NCBI RefSeq assembly: GCF_014646515.1 | Contig: NZ_BMNK01000020.1 | Location: 124,001 to 188,000 of the forward strand | Origin: Nonomuraea glycinis | GTDB lineage: Bacteria; Actinomycetota; Actinomycetes; Streptosporangiales; Streptosporangiaceae | Direction of reading: 5' to 3' | Length of the DNA: 64,000 nt | Notes under the pieces: generated by a model | The model's input: only the letters and a program-made list of their open reading frames with translations | The model's database searches: none | What the model was told of the DNA's origin: nothing | Shown: piece after piece, positions 27,072 through 35,038 of the stretch | How the letters are laid out: every line of letters starts with the position of its first letter | Position numbering within the stretch: the stretch's first letter is position 1 | Position numbers and translations under genes: made by a program

Positions 27072-27236
27072 GTGATGAGCACACCCGACGAGAACGTGCC
27101 CGAGAGCGACACCGAGCCCCTGCTGGAGGCCACCGGGGACGACCAGGAGCCCGTCGAGGAGCCCAGGACACCGGGCCGCGTGGCGATGGAGGCGGCGCTC
27201 AAGGCCTCGGGCAAGGCCCTCAGCGACCTCACCTAA
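27072..27236 (+). CDS. Small acidic hypothetical protein
   Basis: A 54-aa protein with a very acidic N-terminal half (DENVPESDTEPLLEATGDDQEP) and a short basic/alanine helix (VAMEAALKASGKALSDLT). AGGAAGG lies 8 nt before the GTG at 27072, and an ATG follows directly at 27075. No domain recognised. Good ribosome site and actinomycete-like codon use support it as real, but it is short and isolated. Confidence 0.5.
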   Translation: MMSTPDENVPESDTEPLLEATGDDQEPVEEPRTPGRVAMEAALKASGKALSDLT

Positions 27237-27274
27237 CGGACGTTCCTTCACGGAACACGCGCCTGTTTCGGGGA

Positions 27275-27511
27275 TCAAGGCCCTGTTGTGAGGCTCCGCA
27301 GCATGTCGGCGATCTCGCGGACCTCCGTCAGTTTGCCGGATGCGACAGCGACGACCAGGTCATACGCCGCGTCATCGTCGACCGGATCGAGATCCAGGCC
27401 GCTCTTGGCGCAGAAGACGTACAAGGTGAGCCAGCCCGCGCGCTTGTTGCCGTCGACGAAGGGATGATTGGCCACGATGGAGTGCAGCAGAGCGGCGTGA
27501 TACCAGGTCAC
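27275..27511 (-). pseudogene. Truncated Doc (Fic-fold) toxin
   Basis: About 78 codons matching the C-terminal two thirds of Doc, the kinase-type Fic toxin that phosphorylates EF-Tu. The Fic motif is intact (HPFVDGNKRAG), preceded by HAALLHSIVAN and followed by AYDLVVAVASGKL. The N-terminal helices normally present are missing: the frame runs into unrelated sequence upstream. No Phd-type antitoxin is on either side. A GTG at 27511 could start a 78-aa product, so limited expression is possible, but it reads as a broken remnant. Confidence 0.7.
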
Positions 27512-27589
27512 CAACCTTGCCGTACGTGACTGACCGTTTACGTCGGGCTGGTGCGGGGGGCGAGGTAGGACGCCGGTAGTCTCGGCGCT

Positions 27590-28117
27590 GTGCCGAGCAT
27601 TCCTCAGCCTCTTGATCCCACCGACGACGGCGGCGCCGCCCCGGCCGTGACCGCGGCGCTGACCGCCTACCAGGACGGCACCGCCGGACCCGACGTGGTG
27701 CTCGGCGCGCTCGGCGGCGCCCGCCTGCTGGTGCCCGTCGTCGCCCTGCTGACCGAGTCCGAGGTGGGCGAGCACGGGCTGCGGCAGGAGAAGGAGAGCG
27801 AGATGGCGCTGCCCAAGCTCGTCGGTCAGGACGGCAGGCAGGCCGTGCTCGCCTTCACCGGCACCGAGGCGCTGACCCGATGGCGCGCCGACGCCCGGCC
27901 CATCCAGGCGACCACTCTGCAGGTGTGTCAGGCGGCCGTCAGCGAGCGGGCGGCGGCCGTGGTGGTGGACGTGGCGGGGCCGGTGCCGTTCGTGATCGAG
28001 GGCGACGTGCTGCGGGCGCTGGCCGCGGTCGAGTCAGGCACCGTCGACCGGCTCTCCGGCGTCACCGTCGCCCGGGTGGAGCCGGTCAGGAAGCGGCGCT
28101 GGTTCGCCAGACGCTGA
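27590..28117 (+). CDS. SseB family protein
   Basis: A 175-aa protein with the SseB-like core: VVLGALGGARLLVPVVALL, then MALPKLVGQDGRQAVLAFTGTEAL and WRADARPIQATTLQVCQAAV. The C-terminus ends in a basic KRRWFARR. GTG start at 27590, with TAGTCT 7 nt upstream, again a leaderless pattern. The biochemical role of actinomycete SseB-like proteins is not established. Its end overlaps the small membrane protein on the opposite strand by 32 bp. Confidence 0.8.
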   Translation: MPSIPQPLDPTDDGGAAPAVTAALTAYQDGTAGPDVVLGALGGARLLVPVVALLTESEVGEHGLRQEKESEMALPKLVGQDGRQAVLAFTGTEALTRWRADARPIQATTLQVCQAAVSERAAAVVVDVAGPVPFVIEGDVLRALAAVESGTVDRLSGVTVARVEPVRKRRWFARR

Positions 28118-28331
28118 CCGCCACCGCCCGCTTGCCGAGCGCCTTCTCCATCGCCTGGCTCAGCTCCGGTAGGGTCCGGATCAGGATCTCCGACTCGCCG
28201 ATCACCTTGCGCTTGGTCGAGGTGGGCGCGGGCCTCGCGGTGGCCTCCAGATAGCGCAGATAGAGCCCCCGCCGGTAGAGGAGCAGTAGGTAGGAGCCGG
28301 TCAGCACGGTGAAGACGCTGAGCCCGACCAT
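28086..28331 (-). CDS. Small membrane protein, hypothetical
   Basis: An 81-aa protein with one N-terminal membrane helix (LSVFTVLTGSYLLLLY) and a soluble tail of about 55 residues with a charged KRKVIGESE segment and an amphipathic LPELSQAMEKALGK. The start is uncertain: ATG 28331 lacks a ribosome site and the frame is open to 28433. It lies between, and partly overlaps, SseB-like and prepilin-peptidase genes. Family unknown. Confidence 0.55.
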   Translation of the reverse strand: MVGLSVFTVLTGSYLLLLYRRGLYLRYLEATARPAPTSTKRKVIGESEILIRTLPELSQAMEKALGKRAVAVSVWRTSAAS

Positions 28332-28423
28332 GGTCAGGCCGAGCAGCCCACCAGGGACGCTCGACCGCCACGGCGATGGCGCAACATTAGCGCCGCACGT
28401 AATGCGCACGTAAAGTCTGCCTC

Positions 28424-29059
28424 GTGCTCGCACTGCTGGCGGTCCTCGGACTCCTGGCCGGCCGCTACGTCAGGACCCTGGCCGGCGCGTTCACGGCCGA
28501 CCCCGCCGACACGCGCGCCGAGGCCCGCGCCGCGTTCACGAGCCTCCTGCGTACGCCGCCCGTCCCGGCCTGGCCGCCCGGCTACGAGCTGGCCACGGCC
28601 GCCGTCCTCGTGCTGGTCGCCTGGCGGTCGGGCCTGCCGTACGTGTACATCGCGCTGGCCGGCGTCGCCCTGGCCGCGATCGACTGGCGCACCCACCGGC
28701 TGCCCGACGTCATCACGCTGCCGTCGTACCCGATCCTCGCGCTGACCCTCGCCCCCACCGGCGAGCTGCCCAGGGCACTGCTCGGCGGGCTGGCGCTAAC
28801 GGCGCTGTACGGCGTGCTGTGGCTGGTCAGGCCCGCCGACCTGGGGCTGGGCGACGTCAAGCTGGCCGGGCTCATCGGCATGGCGGGCGCCGCGCTGAGC
28901 TGGCAGGCGTGGACCGTGGCCGCGCTCGGCGGCCAGTTCCTCGGCGCCCTCTACGCGGTCGCGCTGCTGGTCACCGGGCGGGGCACCCGGCAGACGCAGT
29001 TCCCGTTCGGGCCCTTCATGCTGCTCGGCGCGTTCACCGCGCTCTGTCTCGGCAGGTGA
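28424..29059 (+). CDS. Prepilin peptidase (A24 family)
   Basis: A 211-aa polytopic membrane aspartyl protease that cleaves type IV prepilin/Flp leader peptides. The two catalytic aspartates are in AIDWRTHRLPD and GLGDVKLAG (GxGD). Hydrophobic helices surround both. It lacks the cytosolic cysteine-rich N-methylase domain of large PilD, as usual for actinomycete forms. GTG 28424, with TAAAGT 7 nt upstream (leaderless pattern). It lies directly upstream of aroC-aroK-aroB, a neighbourhood seen commonly in actinomycetes. Confidence 0.85.
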   Translation: MLALLAVLGLLAGRYVRTLAGAFTADPADTRAEARAAFTSLLRTPPVPAWPPGYELATAAVLVLVAWRSGLPYVYIALAGVALAAIDWRTHRLPDVITLPSYPILALTLAPTGELPRALLGGLALTALYGVLWLVRPADLGLGDVKLAGLIGMAGAALSWQAWTVAALGGQFLGALYAVALLVTGRGTRQTQFPFGPFMLLGAFTALCLGR

Positions 29060-29103
29060 ACAGCCGGACATCCCACTGGGCCGCACATGGAAGACTTGTA
29101 GGC

Positions 29104-30285
29104 ATGTTGCGCTGGTTGACCGCTGGAGAGTCCCATGGCCCCGAGCTCGTTGCCATCCTCGAAGGGCTGCCCGCCGGGGTCGAGGTGACGACGGCCGCCA
29201 TCGACGAGGCGCTGCGCCGCCGCCGCCTCGGTTACGGCCGTGGCGCCCGCATGAAATTCGAGCAGGATCAGGTGACGATCTCCGGTGGTGTCCGGCACGG
29301 CCGCACCATGGGCAGCCCCGTCGCCGTCCGGGTCGGCAACACCGAGTGGCCCAAGTGGGAGAAGGTCATGGCGGCCGACCCGGTGGACCCGGCGGAGCTC
29401 GAAGGGCTGGCCCGTAACGCGCCGCGCTCCCGCCCCCGGCCCGGCCACGCCGACCTCGCCGGGATGCAGAAATACGGCTTCGACGACGCCCGCCAGGTGC
29501 TCGACCGGGCCAGCGCCCGCGAGACCGCCGCCCGGGTCGCGCTCGGCGAGGTCGCCAGGCGCTTCCTCAAGCAGGCGCTGGGCGTCGACATCGTCAGCCA
29601 CGTCACCGCCATCGGCGGCGCGCGCAGCCCCGCCGAAGGGCTCCCCGGCCCCGGCGACCTGGCCGGCATCGACGCCGACCCGGTCCGGTGCGCGGACCCC
29701 GACGGCAGCGCCGCCATGGTCGAGGTGATCGACCAGGCGCACAAGGACGGCGACACGCTCGGCGGCGTCGTCGAGGTGCTCGCCTTCGGCCTGCCGCCCG
29801 GCCTGGGCAGCTACACGCACTGGGACCGCCGCCTGGACTCCCGCCTGGCCGGCGCGCTGATGAGCATCCAGGCGATCAAGGGCGTGGCGCTCGGCGACGG
29901 GTTCGAGACCGCGCACCGGCCCGGCTCCCGCGCCCACGACGAGATCGAGTACACCACCGAGGACGGGGTCCGGCGCGTCACCAACCGCGCGGGCGGCGTC
30001 GAAGGCGGCATGACCAACGGCGAGATCCTGCGAGTCAGCGCCGCGATGAAGCCCATCTCCACGGTGCCCAGGGCGCTCGCCACGATCGACGTCAAGACCG
30101 GCGAGGCGGCCAAGGCCCACCACGAGCGCTCCGACGTGTGCGCCGTCCCCGCGGCGGGCATCGTCGCCGAGGCGATGGTCGCCTTGGTGCTGGCCGACGC
30201 GGCGCTGGAGAAGTTCGGCGGCGACTCCGTCGAGGAAGTCGCCCGCAACCTGTCCGGCTACCTCTCATCCATGGTGATCAAATGA
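29104..30285 (+). CDS. aroC: Chorismate synthase
   Basis: A 393-aa enzyme converting 5-enolpyruvylshikimate-3-phosphate to chorismate with reduced FMN, the last common step of aromatic biosynthesis. Signatures GESHGPEL near the start, RRRLGYGRGARM, SARETAARVALGEVARRFL and the late RSDVCAVPAAG are all present. ATG 29104 matches the canonical MLRWLTAGESHG start. Its stop overlaps aroK (ATGA). Confidence 0.97.
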   Translation: MLRWLTAGESHGPELVAILEGLPAGVEVTTAAIDEALRRRRLGYGRGARMKFEQDQVTISGGVRHGRTMGSPVAVRVGNTEWPKWEKVMAADPVDPAELEGLARNAPRSRPRPGHADLAGMQKYGFDDARQVLDRASARETAARVALGEVARRFLKQALGVDIVSHVTAIGGARSPAEGLPGPGDLAGIDADPVRCADPDGSAAMVEVIDQAHKDGDTLGGVVEVLAFGLPPGLGSYTHWDRRLDSRLAGALMSIQAIKGVALGDGFETAHRPGSRAHDEIEYTTEDGVRRVTNRAGGVEGGMTNGEILRVSAAMKPISTVPRALATIDVKTGEAAKAHHERSDVCAVPAAGIVAEAMVALVLADAALEKFGGDSVEEVARNLSGYLSSMVIK

Positions 30286-30794
30286 CCGTCACAACGCCCA
30301 CGGCCGTGCTGATCGGCCCGCCCGGCTCCGGCAAGTCCACCCTCGGCCGGCTGCTCGCCGAGCGGCTCGGCGTACGTTTCCGCGACACCGACGCCGACGT
30401 GGAGGCCGTCGCGGGCAAGCCCGTGGGCGACATCTTCATCGAGGACGGCGAGGACCGCTTCCGCGAGCTGGAGCTGGCGGCCGTGCGGCAGGCGCTGCGC
30501 GAGCACGACGGCATCCTGTCGCTCGGCGGCGGCGCCGTGCTGAGCGAGGAGACCCAGGCCCTGCTCGACGGCCACACCGTCGTCTACCTCCAGGTGGGCC
30601 TGGCCGACGCGGTCGCCAGGGTCGGCCTCGGCGCCGCCAGGCCGCTGCTCGTGCTCAACCCGCGCAGCCAGCTGAAGAAGCTGATGGAGCAGCGGCGGCC
30701 CATCTACGAGCGGCTGGCCGTCCTGACGGTCGCGACCGACAAGCGGGAGCCGGCCGAGCTCGCCGACGAGATCATCAAGGGGCTGGGCAGATGA
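30282..30794 (+). CDS. aroK: Shikimate kinase
   Basis: A 170-aa kinase that phosphorylates shikimate at the 3-OH. Walker A is GPPGSGKST near residue 12, the shikimate-binding DTDADVE, the GGGAVL loop and the lid arginine region (RPLL) are visible. The ATG overlaps the aroC stop and the TGA overlaps the aroB start, so translation of the three genes is coupled. Confidence 0.96.
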   Translation: MTVTTPTAVLIGPPGSGKSTLGRLLAERLGVRFRDTDADVEAVAGKPVGDIFIEDGEDRFRELELAAVRQALREHDGILSLGGGAVLSEETQALLDGHTVVYLQVGLADAVARVGLGAARPLLVLNPRSQLKKLMEQRRPIYERLAVLTVATDKREPAELADEIIKGLGR

Positions 30795-31867
30795 CCGCGA
30801 CCAGGATCACCGTGCGTGGCGACAGCCCCTACGAGGTCGTGATCGGCACCGGCGTGCTCAGTGAGTTGCCCGGCCTGTTCAAGCCGGGCGTGCGCACGGT
30901 CGCCGTGATCCACCCGGCGAGCCTGCCGGAGCTCTCCCGCCCCGTCTGCGCCGCCCTGTCCGAGGCCGGCTACGACGTGGTGCCGCTGCCGGTGCCCGAT
31001 GGCGAGCAGGCCAAGACCGTCGAGGTGGCCGCGCAGCTCTGGTCCGCGCTCGGCCGCTACGGCGTCACCCGGTCCGACGCCGTCGTCGGCGTCGGCGGCG
31101 GAGCGACCACCGACCTGGCCGGGTTCGTCGCCGCCACCTGGCTGCGCGGCGTACAGGTCGTGCTCGCCCCCACCACGCTGCTCGCCATGGTCGACGCGGC
31201 CGTCGGCGGCAAGAACGGCATCGACACCCCCGAGGGCAAGAACCTCGTCGGCACCTTCCTGCCCCCCGCCGGCGTGCTGTGCGACCTGGCGACGCTGACC
31301 GGCATGCCGCGCGCCGACTACGTCGCCGGGCTCGCCGAGGTCATCAAGGGCGGCTTCATCGCCGACCCGACGATCCTCATGCTCGTCGAGGACGACCCCG
31401 AGGCCGCCTGCACGCCCGAAGGGCCGCACACCCGGGAGCTCGTCGAGCGCAAGATCCAGATCAAGGCCGACGTCGTCGGCGCCGACCTGCGCGAGGCGGG
31501 TCTGCGCGAGATCCTCAACTACGGCCACACCCTCGCGCACGCCATCGAGCGGGCCGAGAACTACCAGATGCGCCACGGCGAGGCCGTCGCCATCGGCATG
31601 GTCTACGCGGCCGAGCTGTCCAGGCTCGACGGCCGGATCGGGGTCGATCTCGTCGAGCGCACCCGCGCCATCCTCACCTCGGTCGGCCTGCCCACCTCCT
31701 ACCCCCTCGCCGCCTGGCCGCAGCTGCGCGACCACATGCGGCTGGACAAGAAGGTCCGCGGCGCCAAGCAGCGCTTCGTCGTCCTGGACGGCCTGGCCAA
31801 GGTCGGCCGGCTGGAAGGCCCGTCGGAAGAGCTCCTCGACGCCGCCTACCGGGCCATCGCGGGATGA
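30791..31867 (+). CDS. aroB: 3-dehydroquinate synthase
   Basis: A 358-aa NAD- and metal-dependent enzyme making 3-dehydroquinate from DAHP. Marks are GGGATTDLAGFVAATWLRG (NAD site), APTTLLAMVDAAVGGKNGID, the metal ligand glutamate in GLAEVIKGG, and the histidines in NYGHTLAHAIE and RHGEAVAIGM. It overlaps aroK by 4 nt. No aroQ follows, unlike in many actinomycetes; an SGNH esterase comes next after a gap. Confidence 0.96.
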   Translation: MTATRITVRGDSPYEVVIGTGVLSELPGLFKPGVRTVAVIHPASLPELSRPVCAALSEAGYDVVPLPVPDGEQAKTVEVAAQLWSALGRYGVTRSDAVVGVGGGATTDLAGFVAATWLRGVQVVLAPTTLLAMVDAAVGGKNGIDTPEGKNLVGTFLPPAGVLCDLATLTGMPRADYVAGLAEVIKGGFIADPTILMLVEDDPEAACTPEGPHTRELVERKIQIKADVVGADLREAGLREILNYGHTLAHAIERAENYQMRHGEAVAIGMVYAAELSRLDGRIGVDLVERTRAILTSVGLPTSYPLAAWPQLRDHMRLDKKVRGAKQRFVVLDGLAKVGRLEGPSEELLDAAYRAIAG

Positions 31868-31871
31868 GCCG

Positions 31872-31888
31872 GGCGGCCACCGGCCGCC
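31872..31888 (+). terminator. GC hairpin after aroB
   Basis: GGCGGCC (31872-31878) pairs with GGCCGCC (31882-31888) across a 3-nt loop, 5 bp after the aroB stop. There is no T-run, as is usual for actinomycete terminators, so function is only likely. Confidence 0.4.
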
Positions 31889-31999
31889 GGAGGAGAACAC
31901 GCCAAGACTTGACGCGTGTCGCCGGGTGGCGGCACGGGTTACCCACTACAGTCGTGGCCCACGCCGCAGCACCCGGAAAGCGGAGATGAACAGCAGGTC

Positions 32000-32758
32000 A
32001 TGAGGCATTACGGCTCCTTCGTGGCTCTCGGTGACAGTTTCACCGAAGGGCTCAACGACCCCGGCATCGACGGCCACTACCGCGGCTGGGCCGACCGGGT
32101 CGCGGAACGGCTCGCGGTGGACGACTCGTCGTTCCGCTACGCCAACCTCGCGGTGCGCGGCAAGCTGCTCGACCAGATCGTCGCCGAGCAGGTCCCGCTC
32201 GCCGTCCAGATGGCTCCCGACCTGGTCAGCCTCTGCGCCGGCGGCAACGACCTGCTGCGCCCCGGCAGTGACCCCGACGTGATGGCCAAGAAGCTCACCG
32301 CCGCCGTCCGCGAGCTCCGCTCCAGCGGCGCCGACGTGCTGCTCTTCACCGGCGTCGACCCGCGCGACATGCCGTTGATGCGCCGCCTGCGCGGCCGCTT
32401 CGCCATCTTCTACCTGCATGTACGATCCATCGCCGACCTCTACGGATGCCGGCTGGTGGATCAGTGGTCGATGCAGGGGCTGCGCGACTGGCGAGCCTGG
32501 AGCGAGGACCGCCTGCACATGAACGCCGACGGCCACCGCCTGGTGGCGGCCAGGGTCCTCGACGTCCTGGGCGTGCCCTTCGACGACTGGCACAAGGTGT
32601 GGCCGGACCGAGCCGTCGACCCGCGCGTCAGGCGCCGCGAGGACACCCAGTGGATGCGCGAGTATCTGGTGCCCTGGATGAGCCGCCGCCTGCGCGGCAT
32701 CTCCTCAGGCGACGGCCTCGCCCCCAAACGCCCCGAACTCTCCCACTGGGAGACCTGA
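32000..32758 (+). CDS. SGNH/GDSL hydrolase
   Basis: A 252-aa cytoplasmic esterase/lipase of the SGNH fold. Block I is ALGDSFTEG (Ser about 13), block II contains the RGKLL glycine, block III is AGGND, and block V is DRLHMNADGH with the catalytic Asp and His. The last 60 residues are a basic extension (RVRRREDTQWMREYLVPWM). ATG 32000 has only a weak CAGG upstream. It stands alone between the aro operon and the convergent helicase. Confidence 0.88.
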   Translation: MRHYGSFVALGDSFTEGLNDPGIDGHYRGWADRVAERLAVDDSSFRYANLAVRGKLLDQIVAEQVPLAVQMAPDLVSLCAGGNDLLRPGSDPDVMAKKLTAAVRELRSSGADVLLFTGVDPRDMPLMRRLRGRFAIFYLHVRSIADLYGCRLVDQWSMQGLRDWRAWSEDRLHMNADGHRLVAARVLDVLGVPFDDWHKVWPDRAVDPRVRRREDTQWMREYLVPWMSRRLRGISSGDGLAPKRPELSHWET

Positions 32759-32766
32759 CCTCCCAC

Positions 32767-32834
32767 CACGGGAACGCTCAGGACACGGGAACGCTCAGGA
32801 CACGGGAACGCTCAGGACACGGGAACGCTCAGGA
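32767..32834. repeat. 17-bp tandem repeat, 4 copies, including a stop codon
   Basis: Four exact copies of CACGGGAACGCTCAGGA at 32767-32783, 32784-32800, 32801-32817 and 32818-32834. The last contains the TGA of the helicase gene (32829-32831, minus strand). The array separates two convergent genes and looks like repeated copying of the helicase 3' end. Confidence 0.92.
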
Positions 32835-34799
32835 CTCCGTGGACAGGCGGGTCAGCGCGGCGCGGGCCACGGCCGGGTCGGTGGTGCGCCAGAACGGCGG
32901 CAGCGAGCCCAGCAGGAAGCCGCTGTAGCGGGCGGTGGCCAGCCGGGGGTCCAGGACGGCGATGACGCCCTTGTCCTGCTGGGAGCGCAGGAGACGTCCG
33001 GTGCCCTGGGCGAGCAGCAGGGCGGCGTGGGTGGCGGCCACGGTCATGAACCCGTTGCCGCCCTTGGCCGCCACGTGCCGCTGCCGAGCCGAGGTGAGCG
33101 GGTCGTCGGGCCGGGGGAAGGGCACCCGGTCGATGATGACCAGGCGCAGCGAGGGGCCGGGGACGTCCACGCCCTGCCAGAGGGACAGGGTGCCGAACAG
33201 GCAGGTCTCCTCGTCCTCGGCGAACTGCTTGACCAGCAGCATGGTGGAGTCGTCGCCCTGGCAGAGCAGGGGCACCTTGAGGCGGTCGCGCAGGGCCTCG
33301 GTGGCCGCCTTGGCGGCCCGCATGGAGGAGAACAGGCCCAGGGTGCGCCCGCCAGCGGCCTCGATCAGCTCGGTGATCTCGTCGAGGTAGGCCTGCGGGA
33401 GGCCGTCCCGGCCGGGCTGGGGGAGGTGTTTGGCGACGTAGAGGATGCCGGCGCGGGGGTGGTCGAAGGGGGAGCCGACGTCCATGCCCTGCCAGCCCTT
33501 GTCGCCGAGGCCCCACTGGCGCGCCATGCCGTCGAACGTGCCGCCGAGCGCCAGCGTGGCCGAGGTGAGGACCACGGTGCGGTCGCCGAAGAGCTTGTCG
33601 CGCAGCATGCCGCCCACGTTGAGCGGCGCGACGCGGAGCATGGGCGGGCGCCGGTCGGTGGCGCCGTCGAGCCAGACGACCTCGGACCTGTCGGTCTCGG
33701 AGGCGTGCCCGTAGGCCTCCAGCATGCGCACCGCGGTGTCGTGCACCTCGTCCAGGGCGGTGAACGCCGCCTTGCGCTGGCCCGCCTTGTCGGGATCGTC
33801 CTTGTCGCCGCCGCGCGGCCCGAGCGCGGTCAGGCAGCGGGCGGCGCTGTCGCGCACCAGCGCGAGCGTCAGGCCGAGCACCTCCGGCAGCTCGTCCACG
33901 CGGCCGGGCGGGGCCGCGGACAGCAGCGCCTTGAGGTCCTCGCCCGCCTCCTGGAGCTGGTCGGCGACCGGCTGGTCGATCAGGCGGCCGACGCGGCGCA
34001 CGGCCAGGGAGACGGAGGTCTCCGACAGCTCGCCGGTCACCACCGAGGTCACCCGGTCGACGAGCTCGTGCGCCTCGTCGACGACCACGAACTCGTGCTC
34101 GGGCAGGACGGGCATGTCCCCCATGGCGTCGATGGCCAGCAGCGCGTGGTTGGTGACGACCACGTCGACCTCGCCGGCACGCGCCCTGGCCAGCTCGGCG
34201 AAGCACTCGGCGCCGCTGGGGCAGCGGCCGGCGCCCAGGCACTCCTGGGCGCTCACCGAGAACTGCCGCCAGGCCTGCTCGCTGACGCCGGGCACCAGCT
34301 CGTCGCGGTCGCCGGTCTCGGTCTCGTCGGCCCACTCCTGGATGCGCTGGACCATCCGGCCGGTCGCGCCGACCTCGCGCGGGTCGAAGAGCTGGTCCTG
34401 CTCGTCCTCCTCGGGCCAGCCCGCGGTGGCCTTGTAGCGGCACAGGTAGTTGCGGCGGCCCTTGAGGATGGCGAAGGTCGGCTCGTGCGGCAGCTCCTTG
34501 GCGAGCGCCTCCGCCAGCCGGGGCAGGTCGCGGTCGACGAGCTGGCGTTGCAGCGCGATCGTGGCCGTCGACACCACGACGGGGGTGTCGGTGTCCATGG
34601 CGTGCCGGATGGACGGCACCAGGTAAGCCAGCGACTTGCCGGTGCCCGTGCCCGCCTGGACGGCCAGGTGCTCGGCGTCGTCGATGGCTTGCTGCACGGC
34701 CTTCACCATCGTGATCTGGCCCTGCCGCTCGCTGCCTCCGAGAGCGTCGACGGCGATGCTGAGCAGTGCATCCGCGGTCGGGAGATGGGAGTCCGGCAC
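32829..34799 (-). CDS. DinG/XPD-type ATP-dependent DNA helicase
   Basis: A 656-aa superfamily 2 helicase. Walker A is AGTGTGKS near residue 47; DEAH is in VVVDEAHELVD; four cysteines suitable for an Fe-S cluster lie at YLCRYK and QECLGAGRCPSGAEC; motif VI is QGTGRLLRS. This is the layout of bacterial DinG-like helicases, which unwind DNA/RNA hybrids and damaged DNA. I use GTG 34799 (PDSHLPTADALL start, TAGCGT just upstream); ATG 34820 is an in-frame alternative. Its 3' end carries the 17-bp tandem array. Confidence 0.88.
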   Translation of the reverse strand: MPDSHLPTADALLSIAVDALGGSERQGQITMVKAVQQAIDDAEHLAVQAGTGTGKSLAYLVPSIRHAMDTDTPVVVSTATIALQRQLVDRDLPRLAEALAKELPHEPTFAILKGRRNYLCRYKATAGWPEEDEQDQLFDPREVGATGRMVQRIQEWADETETGDRDELVPGVSEQAWRQFSVSAQECLGAGRCPSGAECFAELARARAGEVDVVVTNHALLAIDAMGDMPVLPEHEFVVVDEAHELVDRVTSVVTGELSETSVSLAVRRVGRLIDQPVADQLQEAGEDLKALLSAAPPGRVDELPEVLGLTLALVRDSAARCLTALGPRGGDKDDPDKAGQRKAAFTALDEVHDTAVRMLEAYGHASETDRSEVVWLDGATDRRPPMLRVAPLNVGGMLRDKLFGDRTVVLTSATLALGGTFDGMARQWGLGDKGWQGMDVGSPFDHPRAGILYVAKHLPQPGRDGLPQAYLDEITELIEAAGGRTLGLFSSMRAAKAATEALRDRLKVPLLCQGDDSTMLLVKQFAEDEETCLFGTLSLWQGVDVPGPSLRLVIIDRVPFPRPDDPLTSARQRHVAAKGGNGFMTVAATHAALLLAQGTGRLLRSQQDKGVIAVLDPRLATARYSGFLLGSLPPFWRTTDPAVARAALTRLSTES

Positions 34800-35038
34800 G
34801 GCAGTAAACGCTACCCGCATTCCGGGGTGGCCGCGCCGAACGCCGAGTGATCGGCCGAACGCATCCCGACGTTCCCGGGCACCCTCGCCGCCTCGCATGG
34901 CACACTGGGCGATCGGAACTCCAACCGGTCGACCAGTCGCGCTGATGGGGCCACAGGGGTCACCGATGGGGAGGGGAAGTCCGGTTAGGTAGGGTTTTCC
35001 GGGGTTGAGTGGACGGATAAAGGCTGGTTGAAGCAATA

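Noticed and set aside
27577..27598. Palindrome CTCGGCGCTGTGCCGAG over the start of the SseB-like gene, similar to the cluster operator
   Set aside because: Outer bases and spacing differ (n7 instead of n6) and the similarity comes largely from the leaderless TAG...GTG context.
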